Shown here: positions 17,937 to 36,873 of the stretch, piece after piece
Layout of the letters: each line of letters opens with the position of its first letter
Numbering within the stretch: the first letter of the stretch is position 1
Source of the DNA: Mesostigma viride
Taxonomy: Eukaryota > Streptophyta > Mesostigmatophyceae > Mesostigmatales > Mesostigmataceae
Direction of reading: 5' to 3'
Assembly: GCA_009746045.1 (NCBI GenBank)
Contig: RPFO01000175.1
Coordinates: 1,472,898 to 1,536,897 of the forward strand
DNA length: 64,000 nucleotides
The notes under the pieces: model-generated
What the model saw: the letters and a program-made list of their open reading frames with translations, nothing else
Database searches by the model: none
What the model was told of the DNA's origin: nothing
Translations under genes and position numbers: made by a program

Positions 17937-20835
17937 GCATCATAGGGAAATAAAGGATGGCTGGTTGTGCACACGACATGAGAAAACAAAACACACATAC
18001 CTATCAGGGGGGCAGGCTTGGGTTGCTTCATTGGCGCTGGTTGCAGCGTGCGTAATAATAGCCCGCCATTGGCTCATTTACCTGTGCCCTTGGCAAGCAC
18101 GCACAGCCTGAACTGCATGAACTGCATGGATGCGGCCGTTCAGGATGCCCTCTGCTCATCATTCAGGGGTATGAAGGCAGCTTGGGTGCTGGCGTGTAAG
18201 GCAGCTTGTGCATCAGTGTTTGCCGCCCGGCCGTGTGGCAGCACAGGTAGCTGGCCTAGCCCGGACACTGTCCTCTCTCCACTCTCACGCAATATGCCAC
18301 CCTCTCCACAAACCATGACAGTTCTCATGTGCATGCATGTCTTAAGATGCTTGTTGAAGGCAGATGCTTTCAGCTTAGAGATGGTGGGCACGTATGCAGT
18401 GGGTTTTATGGACTCACAAGCATGTGAAGCCATCAAGCATCAAAGAAAGCCACCAATTGCTTCTGGGTTTTCCATCAATCTTCGTGGTCAACCATGTCAT
18501 GCAACATTACTTGCCGTGAGCACAATGCCAATAAATTGCAGCATGTACAACTAGAGCAAAGCAAAAGCTTTGTGATCCATAGCCCTGACTGCAAATCATT
18601 GCCATCGGCGGCAATAGCGCTGCAAGGCTGCCATCCAGCCCGTAATATCTTGCCCGCAATCCATCATGCAACCTTCCTAATATCCGTGGGAAGAATTCCT
18701 TGACATCCCTAGCCTGTAAGGTAACCTGTACGTCGCTGATGTGAAGAAAAGGCTCGCCATGAAACCGTAGCTCGCTACACGATTAATGACGCACTTCCCG
18801 TAAGATAAGAAGATGACCAAAAGAGAAACTCCGGAGATGGGGAACTGGTAACATATTCATCCGTGACAAGGTCAGGGCCTCAACAAGGAGTGAATTCGCC
18901 CCTAGATATGAATATGGGAACATACCGCTCGGAGGTATCCATGTCTGCCTTGCGCTTGATGTCTGTTTCGCACACCCCGCCGCAGAAACTCGTTCCGGCA
19001 TTCGCCTGCTGACCGCAGTTTGTGCATGTCCAGAGGCTGATAAAAGCCCCAACATCGTGGGCGTCTTTAGAGCCCACAAAGCCTGCATTAAACATGACGT
19101 TCGGGGCAAACGCAGATGTATACGAAGTATGGGTCTGCCAAACCTGACACAGCCTTGAAATTGGTCGGAAATATGCGGTAGCTCAGGAAAAAAAAATTGC
19201 AGCGGTAATGAAGAAAGTCGTTCGGTCAAAGTCTTTAGAATTAAAAAATGCGTCGTTTATGATCGAAACCCCGATCTTAGGGCGCACTTCATCGGGAAAA
19301 TTTTTTGCTGCGGTCAGGTGGGGTCGAAAGAAAATCTGCGACCATTCAGGCACCCATCTATGAATGACGCAACATGCTGTTCGATTCCGCAAACTTTATG
19401 GCGAAAAAAAAACAGTGGTGGATCTAATAACACCATAGGAGGATAATCGTAAAATTTCAGCCTTGATAGTGCCTTTATACACGCTCAGCATCGCCTGCCA
19501 GACCGCCATGCCTGTCGCCCGGAATTCGGTCACTTTCGTGCACGCGCACACCAAAAATCGCATTTGGCGCCACTTTTCGGGTACCGCTTACGAGGGCAGA
19601 TTTTGGCGCGGCTCGTACCGTTGTGTAATATGACTGAATCAGGCAGCCATAGCCAAAGCATCATCCACTCTCACAACGTGTTGAGCACATGCCTCGTGGG
19701 AAGGGAGGCACTGGGTTTTCATTCCACAACGTGCGCAATACTGAAAGAAAGAGGCATGTGTAATGCAAGGCTTGGATAGGTTGAGTGATCCATGAGCTTA
19801 CATGCAGGCGAAGATGACGCTGGAATGCATGCTAGCAAATGGTGGCAAGATGCTAACAACGCATGATTATACACCATGATTATGGGCACCTAGCTGATCT
19901 TCTTGCACAATCAACGCAGTATAAACCATCAATATCCAATCCTCACGATATATTCACGGCTTGACGACGTATACAGCACCTAAATACTGCACGACTGCAA
20001 CCTGCTATGGCTGACATGCAAGCAACGTCGAGTAGGATGGCGGTCTTAGAGAGGCTGGGCAGAGGTCGGTAGAAATAAGTGGAAAACTGGCAGAAACTAG
20101 GTGGAAACACGATATACTTACGCCTGCAAGCACTATTGAGCCGGTGGCAGAGGCCATTTCCAGGAAAATACAGCATACCGTAGCAATAGCCACGGTCACG
20201 CCTTACGCTATTTGCAGGCACCATCATGCCCGGAGCTACCCAATAAAAGTCTGCACAAATCTCGGTTTAGCCGAGAGTCCGGGCGTTCGGAATGAATAAA
20301 CATGTGTTAAGAAGTCGAAACACCATGGAAATACCAAGCATGGTGCCGCAGCAGACCCGAGTCCTGCTGTAATAATATGTATGCCGGTTTCCAGGGTTTC
20401 CGCATGAAAGTTGGGTGAGAAACTGGAAAAATCTACGTTTCCTTTGCCCCAGTACCTCAACAAACTCGTAGAAACCTCATTATCAACCTTTGAACGCATC
20501 ATCATGGTCGTGCCACCCAACAGCCACTGAAATTCGCGCGAAAACTGGCGAGATCTACCTGCCGCCATCGCCGTCGTCTTCACCTTCGTCCCGCGAAAAT
20601 GCCTGATTTCAGTGGTACATATTTGTTTGCAGCTGTCACAAAAAAAATCCAAAAAATACCAGGATTTTTTCTTGAGTTCTACGGGATGTAAGGAGGCCGT
20701 CCACCGAGTTTCAGACCGAAAATCTCGTATCTACTGTGCCTGCCACGTGTCAGATTACAACGCGATACATCGCGTTCTAACCCTACAACGCGATACATCG
20801 CGTTGTAAAAAAACACGGGTTAATTAATTAATTAA

Positions 20836-22851
20836 TGGGCATGGAGCCAACAAACAAACCGTACCAATTATTTATTTACTTCTTACATGGTACACAACCT
20901 AATCTGATCTAAATATACTGTTATGTTGGATCAACCATCAAGACTTGATGGCATATGTCGGCTCGCGTCCAATCGCTGTGGGCGCTCCACCTACTTTGAC
21001 CCTGCAACAGTAGAGACGCAGGCTAGTTCCTAGTGTATTGCCTTTAGATCCCACTCCAAGCATTTGTGCTACATTCCAGCCGAACCTCCCTATTTTTTCA
21101 GACTACTGGAAGTTTCAACGAAAAACATCAATGGGGGAGAACCTTTCTCCGGTGCACTGACATGCCAACACGCAATCCCAGCTCAAAGTTGTAAACCAGC
21201 GGGCTCTTGCTGCAATGGACATCATGCACAAAAAGTCTGGCAAAGCCGGTCCAGCCCCCAGATTTCCCAGCTCTGCCCGCTGCCCTCTCGTGGCAGATGC
21301 CGATCCCTGGCCTACAGCACACTACCATCGCAGAATCACCTGGGACTGTTGGCATACAAGGTGGCCCACAACAGGCTGCCGGCAGAATGCCTGGCCAGGC
21401 CCCGCAGGATCTCCCAACTCCTGACAACGGGCGTGTCTGCTCCCGCTAGGGAACGGGGCGCTCAGCCCATATTCTATGTACGTACGATATCGAAACCACA
21501 CTGCGCTCCCCATCCCCACTGCGCAAGCCCGAGCCACAGCGAGCGCCTTTATTTAAAAAGAATGTTGATGCCCGGGCATCAAGCACGCCACCCCTCGATC
21601 ACCAACATGTATATCACTGCCAACTGGAGCCGGCCTCATAGCCGTAAGTGTTAGCTTCCCAAACTGGTTACTAGCGTTCAAACTGGTCACAGCCGTGGTT
21701 ACTGGCCCCAGCACACGGTCCAGTGCAGTCCACCTAACAAGCAGATGTCACAATCGTCACCTCTTCACATAAGCCCTTGTCCACAAAGCTGGCAGGTTTG
21801 GCCGGGCTGGCACGAGAACGCTGGAGTCTCGGACTCCCCACACCCTGAACACAACCGTTGTATCCCCTGCCCTCGCCCGCGTTGCGCACATGGAAGTACC
21901 ACGTGCCCAGCGAGGGTGTGCCCCGGAGACACCTGGCAGGGACGAGCCAGCCGCAACCAGCTGCCTTCCCAGGTGTCCGGCGTGCAACCAGCTGAGCTGC
22001 TGGGACACCCATGCCGCTCTCTGCGGCATACCGCCACCCAATAGTCTTGGCCACGGGGGATGGGCAGCCTCATGATCTTTGGTCCAAGGGAGACAGGCAC
22101 CCATAAGGCTAGATAGCCCCACCAGCAACATTTCTTAGGCTAAACGCATCGGATGAACCGCAAGTTACGCGTACCGGCACTCGGCAGCATGTAGTTTTAC
22201 TGTTTGCTGCTTGCCTCGACACTATGGACCAACCGCGTTGCCGGAGACAGGCCCCAAAGACGATGACGCCAACTCCAAGCACGCCCCGATGGATCACCCC
22301 AGCCGCAATATGGGGGACTGCGCGACGTGATCCCATGCGTTTCGTGACAGCCGCAGCATTAGGGGGCCCACATGCCTTGTGTGACATCCCCTTCCCCACC
22401 CAACCCCCAACCCTTTTAGACTGCCCAGGCGGCCCCCGGCCAATGACCGGGGCCAGGGGCCGGTCCCCGGTCTCTGTCCGACCAGGACAGGGACGGAGGT
22501 ATACTTCGAGCCGCATGGCCTCGCGGCAGCCCACCCCGCACGCCCAGTGCCGCAGTTTTCCTTCGCTTTAGGCGGAAACTCACACCACAAGCAGGCGCTT
22601 TCATCAAGCGGGAGCGCAACCTTGGCCACGGATCATCCCCGTGAGGCCCGATAGAGGAGAGGCTCCGCTTGCACACAATTGTGCTGGCGCAGACCACTCC
22701 GGTACCGGCAGCCAGCAGCATGGCGGTAGGTGCCCTGCTCTGTATTCCCAAAGCACCGCCGCAGTGCCATCCCCCGCAACAAACCGGGCGCGCAGCAGAA
22801 AGGGAGATCTTGCAATGGAGAGAGGAGACGCCCACACAGTAGGGGTGCCCA
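20836..22851. mobile_element. Possible short TTAA-flanked insert
   Basis: The 2.0 kb segment begins TGGGCA after (TTAA)4 and ends TGCCCA before (TTAA)3, giving an inverted match of 18 bases with the flanking TTAA units included. Beyond TGGGCA the ends do not match. The interior is GC-richer than the element to its left. No gene is recognised; several overlapping frames look like shadows. It may be a second TTAA-targeting element or two unrelated TTAA microsatellites. Confidence 0.3.
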
Positions 22852-22863
22852 TTAATTAATTAA

Positions 22864-23243
22864 GGGGTGCCCTCGCGCTCCCGCTCTCATGCACGCACGC
22901 ACAAAGGGCCCCAGGGCAGAGCGCCCACCCCCCCACCCCCTCTCTCTCTCCCCATCTCCATCCCCACAAGTGCAAAATCTGCTCTCTCCCAGAGGCACGT
23001 GCGGCCCCCCTACGGCTTCACAAGGAAAACCCCTCCAGCCTTCGCATAGCAAACGCCCCACATCCCGCCAAGCACGCGCCATCCTGCCCGGCGTGCTTCC
23101 CCTCCTGCCGAATGCCTCCATCCCGCCACGGAGCAAATCCACTCAGCGCGCCAGGTGCCTGCCTCCCATCCCGCCAGGTGCCTGGCACCTCGCGCCCAAC
23201 ACCTCGCATCCCACCAGACCCCTGCCACATCCCGCGAGGCGCC
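22864..23243. other. Downstream flank of the kinase gene
   Basis: Pyrimidine-rich on the plus strand, no gene seen. It should contain the kinase 3' untranslated region. A repeated CATCCCGCCA word (about 23,061-23,260, roughly eight imperfect copies) is the only structure noted. Confidence 0.4.
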
Positions 23244-31301
<8,058 letters not shown>

Positions 31302-31339
31302 CCTCAGGAGCTTCTGCGCTGTCTTCGGAACAAGGTTAG

Positions 31340-31384
31340 CTACAAACAGCGTATCATCGCAGAGCTCTACAAAGAGGGTGTCAT
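31340..31384 (-). other. Two tandem upstream mini-ORFs in the kinase leader
   Basis: Two five-codon ORFs, 31384-31367 (MTPSL) and 31357-31340 (MIRCL), lie 27 bases apart. Both start GCGATG and end TTGTAG, and they look like a 27-base tandem duplication. The first ATG is very close to the predicted transcription start, so it may not always be in the RNA. Confidence 0.45.
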
Positions 31385-31409
31385 CGCAGGCTTTTACAAT
31401 ACGCCGAGC

Positions 31410-31416
31410 TTTTATA
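31410..31416 (-). promoter_or_regulatory. TATA box of the kinase gene
   Basis: TATAAAA on the minus strand lies 109 bases before the proposed start codon. Transcription would begin near 31,380, giving a leader of about 80 bases. This argues against extending the protein through the open upstream frame. Confidence 0.55.
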
Positions 31417-32450
31417 TTTACTCTCTAAGTGAAACCCAGCCCCTTTCCTGACCATTGAAGGAGGATTCCATCTCTGTGCCGCGGTTGCCTGATTGATGCC
31501 GCTGTAGACGCCTTTGATGCCTATGCTGTTTATGGAGCAATCTCGGTAAGGTGGATTTGCGACGTGGTTTTGGCCTCCATCATTCTCAAGAAGGGTGTGC
31601 GGAGTCAGCCTGTTGTGCGGCCCTGCACGGAACACTGGCTATCTCGTCCGTCCTCGTCGCGCCGTATAGACCCGCGTTGTGCTAGCCAACTGCGTTTCTG
31701 GCCACGTTCTGATCACGCGCAGAGATGGACAAAAAGCGCGCCTGAAAGGTTTGTCACTGGAGGTCAGTCAGGTCACTGGTCAGCCCGTTCCAGCACAACT
31801 GTATCGAGGTGGCAACACACAAAAAGGTTAGCCTTTGGCCGTACGGTAAAGCCCACTGCAGGCGAAATATCCACAACAGTGACGTTACCCTCATCAACCT
31901 GAGAGACCCTTCTGCGCAGTTAGCCCCGGTTTACAATGTCCGTGTCAGCAGTCGGTCAGCAGCTCAAGGTTTTTCGGATACAACTATGCGGTTTTCGGAT
32001 ACAACTATGCGGTTTTCGGATCCAACTATGCGGTTTTCGGGTGTACCTGTCCGTCGGTCCGTTGGATTCACACATCTGACGGTCGTAAATCGGTGGGAGA
32101 GAAATGGGTGGGATCGATGAGCATGGTTATGACGACCAACCTATGTTGTATGATCAAGAAACGTGCGTTGTAACAGGTTGTAACGTTGTAACGTTGTAAC
32201 GTACTAACGTTGTAGCTTTCACGTTCAAACTTTCGTCGGCGGCCGGCGGCCGGCGGGGCCCATTTTCATAAGAACAATTATCAGGCGGAGCCAATTTTCG
32301 GAAGAACCGTTAGGTTCGCCAGAATTGGCGAAGCTTCTAAGGCCGTACACGTGAGAAAACATAGGAATAGGCAGGGAATGCGCAGGGAATAGGCCTGGAA
32401 TAGGGGCCGGATGAAAATCCCGGCCGTCAATCCATCCACTAGTGTTTTTT
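31417..32450. other. Kinase upstream region, no gene seen
   Basis: No convincing coding sequence. It contains a 21-base tandem repeat, three copies of TTTTCGGATACAACTATGCGG at 31,971-32,033 with one substitution. A GTTGTAAC-rich patch lies at about 32,165-32,215, and a GGCCGGCGGCCGGCGGGGCC block near 32,240. Confidence 0.5.
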
Positions 32451-32461
32451 TTAGAGGCGAT

Positions 32462-32724
32462 TAAAAAATTAAAATTAAATTAAATTATAACATGCCTCCG
32501 TGGGGAGGTCATGTAGCTGATATTCCATGATGGATGGGGTGGAGGAAGCCGCGGGATTGAACTATCCTAACTCTAAGCTATCTAGAAAATCCTAACTACA
32601 CTACTCATCAAAACGCCTCCTCCGCTTGGGGGGAGGTGGCTTGCCCACAGGGTCGATCGGGCGTGTGCGCCTTGACAATCTTCTTCCACCGCGTCTTGTC
32701 CTGCATGGCAGTCCAAAGACGGAC
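32462..32724 (-). mobile_element. LINE 3' end insertion with 11-base target duplication
   Basis: A 5'-truncated copy of the LINE end seen at 14,871. It ends in a TTTAA-type tail and is flanked by TTAGAGGCGAT at 32,451-32,461 and 32,725-32,735. The final codons of ORF2 are included. Only about 260 bases were inserted. Confidence 0.85.
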
Positions 32725-32735
32725 TTAGAGGCGAT

Positions 32736-33639
32736 ATGCCGCCAAATGTGGCGGTGTGGCACTTTTTTTGGCAAAATGTGGCGGCGGTGCCACCCACTTT
32801 GACAGGGCTCCCAAGAAATTTGGCCGTGCTGTTCTACTTTGTAGTTTAGTGCGTTTCGCCACAGGGTGGCCGTGCCTGAAGTTCACTCTATTACATGTTA
32901 CGCCACAATTGGCGATGTAAGCCGGTCTTTCGGCCGGCGTTCCGCCACAACCCTCCCTAGTACTAGAATACTACTATGAGTACTACTATGACTGACTGAC
33001 TTACTGACTGCATAGTGCATGCGGTACTTACGTAGACGGAGCCCGGCCAAGTGGCAAGTGGCAAGTGGCCCGCTGCCAGAGACCCGGCCAGAGTGCACTG
33101 TGCAGACTGCAGCTTGTGTGCATTTTCACTTTTCAGGCTTCAGCTGGCTGGCGGCCTGGCGGCTGGCGCCTCAGTTATTAAGTCACTCGCCAGCCATACT
33201 GCATTGACTAATGTGTTTCGACTTTCGGCACTAGTAATCGTTGTTGTTAATTTACCAAGTACGCCCGGCGCCGATGCCTGAGACGGAGACGCTCGCCCGC
33301 CTTGTGTACAGCCAGTACGGCGCCGCGCCGCGCTGACCCCGCGCTACAGGCAGGGTCATTTGCTGCACCAAAAAGCCAGCCCGCCACTCGTGGCCGTGCC
33401 AAGCCCAATTTTAATTGGCTTAAAGCCACACATTGGCCGAGTAAACTGAAGTTTTCATAGTTCGAAACGCCACAAGTGGCCTAGCGCCACTAGTTACGAA
33501 AACCTGAAAAAAACACTGACTGGGTTTTCACACTCGGGTTTTTTTCGGTTGAATTTCCGTTTTGGCCGGAGAAAATTCGACGAAACTTTTTCACACTGGG
33601 TTTTTCCGGTCCGAAACGGAAAAACGGGTCATTTCCGTT
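32736..33639. other. Region with GCCAC/GTGGC palindromes, no gene seen
   Basis: Short inverted words of the type CGCCA...TGGCG recur: near 32,743, 32,860, 32,902, 33,383, 33,430 and 33,470. A degenerate TTTTCACACTGGGTTTTT word occurs twice, at about 33,526 and 33,588. No coding sequence is recognised. Confidence 0.4.
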
Positions 33640-33880
33640 AATAAATTAAATTAAATTAAATTATAACATGCCTCCGTGGGGAGGTCATGTAGCACATATT
33701 TCATGATGGATGGGGTGGAGGAAGCCGCGTGATCGAACGATTCTAATTCTATCTAGAAAATCCTAACTACACTACTCATCAAAACGCCTCCTCCGCTTCG
33801 GGGGAGGTGGCTTGCCCACAGGGTCGGGCGTGTGCGCCTTGACAATCTTCTTCCACCTCGTCTTGTCCTGCATGGCAGTC
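33640..33880 (-). mobile_element. LINE 3' end copy, interrupted by element C
   Basis: Same 3' end as at 32,462, with the TTTAA-type tail at 33,640-33,666. Homology stops at CATGGCAGTC, where element C begins. The remainder should lie beyond the right end of C, outside the window. Confidence 0.75.
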
Positions 33881-34357
33881 AGTTAGTCTCCATGCTTTGC
33901 TGTAGACTAAGTCTCAAAGGCATTGTGAATACAACGTATGAATAAGCCTTGTAAACCTACGTTGGTATGTGAATATAAATACCACGTGGGCTATGCAGAT
34001 AGGAATGCTAGTCGAGTCGCATACGTTTCCCTAGATAGGTACTTTGGGTACGTGACAGATGTCAGTACCCAGTATACGTAGTGTCCTGTCATTGGACGGT
34101 ACTAGAGTATCCTAGATAGGGACCGTACTGCAGCGTGCATTGATCTGTGATCACACGATGCAGTGACTAGACTGCTACCTGTCATCGTGCGGCCTCGGGC
34201 CAACGGTCTGCACCCAACGGTCACTGGCGGCGCAGCCAGTGAGAGGAGCGTTGATAAAGGGTAAACCTATTTTCTAATGAAGCAAGCAATTCATTGCTGA
34301 GTCTCAGCACTCTGTGTTCTCAAGCATTGTACCAAGTCGTTCGTTCGTATTCTAACT
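33881..34357 (+). repeat. 5' LTR of element C
   Basis: A 477-base segment running AGTTAGTCTCC to TATTCTAACT, a perfect 6-base terminal inversion with AG...CT ends as in Copia B. LINE sequence precedes it and the first ORF starts 20 bases after it. The partner LTR is not visible, so the right boundary rests on the terminal inversion. Confidence 0.6.
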
Positions 34358-34376
34358 TGAATTTTATCCGTTACCA

Positions 34377-34987
34377 ATGGCTATCTCTAACAAGAATGTC
34401 TCGAAGAAGCTGAACTTTAACGATGAAGATGACGGGCAGGATCGGCGGATGCCCAAGGATAACAATCAGAAGCCGGCTGGGGATGCGGCTATTTCAAAGA
34501 AAAAGAAGAAAAACAAAAAGAACAACAATTTCTGCCAGGAGGAGGGGACGGCGGCCGTAAGGCCGACCGACCTACCCCCCTCCCCTGAGAAGCCGGAGGA
34601 CGAGACGGCTCCCCCCCGGGAGACCGGCTTACCCTCGACTCCGGCGGCTGCAACAGCCGAAACCACGGCTGGAGCAGCCATGGCAGTGCGGAGCCCTCGG
34701 CGGTCAACCCCACCGAGGCTCCCCAGTTCGGCCCTCAGTTGCCGACCATTCGGGAGCTCATGCCCCACCAAACGGCTTCTGTGGCGCCGGACGGGGCGAT
34801 CACGTTTCGCCCCGCCACGTCTGATCTTCGTGTTCCCTTCGCTCAGGGGCACAATCACATCGAGCTTCAGTTTGGGCGACCTTCTTCCCTTCTTCGAAAG
34901 AAGAAGGAGATGGAAAGCATAAAGCTCGCGCGGGTGGTGCGTAGACCCGTGGAGCCCATCGGATCGAGGACAACAAATGTCCGATGA
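34377..34987 (+). pseudogene. Element C ORF1, Lys-rich pre-gag protein (frameshifted)
   Basis: ATG at 34,377 begins MAISNKNVSKKLNF. A strongly basic patch (KKKKKNKKNNN) and a Pro/Thr-rich stretch follow. An indel at about 34,670-34,690 moves the frame; the protein seems to continue with LPTIRELMPHQTASVAPDG to the stop at 34,987. Length would be about 200 residues. The basic patch could bind RNA or direct nuclear entry. No domain recognised. Its stop overlaps the ORF2 start by 11 bases. Confidence 0.45.
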
Positions 34988-35525
34988 TGAGGTCTCAGAT
35001 ACTGCCAGTCTTCCCGACGGGGAGACTGAGATAACCCTCACCCCAGCGCTCCTGGCGGTGGAGCAGGCCGCGCTGGTGGCCAACGAAGAACGCCGAGCGA
35101 GGCAGCGAGACCGGGAGGTCCGTCGCGAGACGGCCTTTCGGCTCGCCGCCAAGCGGCAGGAATACGAGGAGGAGGCCGCTCGTCGCCTGGCAACCCACCA
35201 GGCGATGGCGGCGGCGTACCGCGAGGCAACTCAGCGGCTACGCGACCTTCTCACCAATGCTGATTATCCGATGGAATACTCGGATGGTCAAGACCTGGCC
35301 GAGCTTGCTCGGTCAGCCCATTTTAAAGCTATGTCCTCCCTAACCCAATCAAGGGTAACGGAGGCCATACTGGCTAAGCATGGGGTGGTGGCTGAAGCTG
35401 CCCCCCCGCTGGAAACCACCAAGGGACCCTCTCCTCCCCAACCCTTGCAGTACAAGGAGGGCCTGCTGGCCCTGGGCCCTCGAGGAAGGGAAAGAGCACG
35501 GACTGCCCTGTCCGGGATGCTCTGA
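34977..35525 (+). CDS. Element C ORF2, charged helical protein
   Basis: A 182-residue intact frame beginning MSDDEVSDTASLPDG. The middle third is rich in Arg, Glu and Ala (NEERRARQRDREVRRETAF, RQEYEEEAARRLA) and should form a long helix or coiled coil. The start overlaps the end of ORF1 and the stop is two bases before the ORF3 ATG, so the three ORFs may be translated by coupled reinitiation. No enzymatic motif; function unknown. Confidence 0.55.
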   Translation: MSDDEVSDTASLPDGETEITLTPALLAVEQAALVANEERRARQRDREVRRETAFRLAAKRQEYEEEAARRLATHQAMAAAYREATQRLRDLLTNADYPMEYSDGQDLAELARSAHFKAMSSLTQSRVTEAILAKHGVVAEAAPPLETTKGPSPPQPLQYKEGLLALGPRGRERARTALSGML

Positions 35526-35527
35526 TA

Positions 35528-36231
35528 ATGGGCGACCCCCTCCCTGACATTCCTACGGATGAGGCGGCCTTTCAGGCTGCCCTCCGAGAACATGAGGTTC
35601 GCAAGGAGATGAAAAGGCTCCTCAAGGAGGAGGCAGCGAGGAGAGCGGCGGCAGACACCCCTGCCCGCCCCTCCACCGCTGGGGCTGGCCCTAGCGGGGT
35701 CCACCGGACCCCCCCGGCCTCCCCCCGGGCCTCCACGGCCCCCCCCAGTCCCCCTCCCCCACCACCCCAGGTTCGCCCTGTGGGTTGGGGCCCCCTCCCC
35801 ACCCAGGGGGGGGCGCCAGGACCCCAGGAGGCCCTGGGGGGAGGTCCAGAGGTGCCCAGGGCACCCACCCAACCTGCTGAGGCCCCCCCAAGGGCGGGGG
35901 ATATACAAGAACAGCTAGCCATTCTACAGGCTCAGCTGGCCTCTCTGCAGGACCAGCAGTTAACAGCTAACCAGCTGCAAACTGTGGAGGGCCTGCGCGC
36001 CCTGATGTCCAGGTACGAGCGTGGGACCATCAACCTGGACCCCGCTCGCCTCCAGCAGGCAACCGACGTCTTCTTGAGGGCCAACCCGGCCCCCCTCCAA
36101 CAGGTGTGTATAACCCTCATAAAAAGGAATCCAAGATCAATATTGCTGGCTTACCTGAGGGACACACCATTGAACAAGCCAAACAGTTTGTCCTTGCTCT
36201 GGAGTATGGGATGGAAGGCCTAAACCTTAGG
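35528..36231 (+). pseudogene. Element C ORF3: Gag N-terminal half, split by Copia A
   Basis: ATG at 35,528 begins MGDPLPDIPTDEAAF. A helical start (KEMKRLLKEEAARRAA) is followed by a Pro-rich linker and a second helical part (EQLAILQAQLASLQDQQLTA). Near 36,103 an indel shifts the frame; the continuing gag-like frame reads NIAGLPEGHTIEQAKQF up to the Copia A insertion. The protein continues in frame at 63,025 with the zinc knuckle. The annotated frame otherwise stops at 36,223. Confidence 0.65.
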
Positions 36232-36849
36232 AGTTAACGTAAAGGATTTACGTTATAGATGGATAGAGATTGTTACGCTCTTTCCAACGGCACCTTGAAC
36301 GCGCCTCATTTGGTTAAGGAACGTAAAAGTTATGATGTTTCCTAGGCTGTGCCGACAGTACCCGGCGCGCCACTGTGGGCGCGTACGGACACAGGATGTA
36401 CAAGTGTCACTTTGATAGTCAGCAGGACGTTGACAGGACTTGTACAGGACTTGATGGTCAATTGATAGGTAGGCGCGCTGTAGCGCGCCAGGACCTATGA
36501 GACAATTGATACTGAGCAGTGTACGGATAGGTCCACAGGACTAGCCGTATGGACAATTGATAGATCTGCGCGCCAAAGGCGTGCCAGAGTCTATGTAATC
36601 AATTGATTGACAGTTCAGCTGTGACAGTGCAGCTGAATACTTGGACGCGTCCCTAGCAACCTATATGTGTGACTTGGTCGCACCGGGACGCTAGTTCTTG
36701 CGTGCACGTTCTCTTGGCACTGCGACCCTGTCGTCTGTGCTGCGTGCAGTCTTGGAATTGACGTGACTTACGTCTGTGTTCCTTATTCTTAATAAAGGCA
36801 ACATTCCTGCAAGAACCATGGCGGAATTCAGGGCAACTCTCTCACAACT
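36232..36849 (+). repeat. 5' LTR of Copia A copy 2
   Basis: Begins AGTTAACGTAAAGG and ends CTCACAACT. The next bases are CGTATTACTCG, the presumed primer-binding site shared with Copia B. Confidence 0.92.
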
Positions 36850-36873
36850 CGTATTACTCGCCTTTTCACGATC

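Larger units (their letters stand above)
15441..20823. mobile_element. TTAA-flanked piggyBac-like DNA element
   Basis: Both ends carry TTAA (15,441-15,444 and 20,820-20,823) joined to inverted ends CCCGTGTTTTTTT. The left subterminal sequence has one GAACGCGATATACTGCGTTGTA unit. The right end has two related near-palindromes around ACAACGCGATACATCGCGTT (20,757-20,806). TTAA targets and ends starting CCC are typical of piggyBac; Kolobok also uses TTAA. The 5.4 kb interior is AT-richer than its surroundings, has a 172-base tandem repeat and degenerate minus-strand coding sequence, and I found no intact transposase. It is probably non-autonomous or decayed. Confidence 0.65.

Noticed and set aside
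31302-31425. Extending the kinase N-terminus upstream through the open frame
   Set aside because: The frame crosses a TATA box and has no further in-frame ATG; a leader with short uORFs is the simpler reading.
34466-35152. 228-codon minus-strand ORF over element C
   Set aside because: It is antisense to ORF1 and ORF2 and arises from high GC content.
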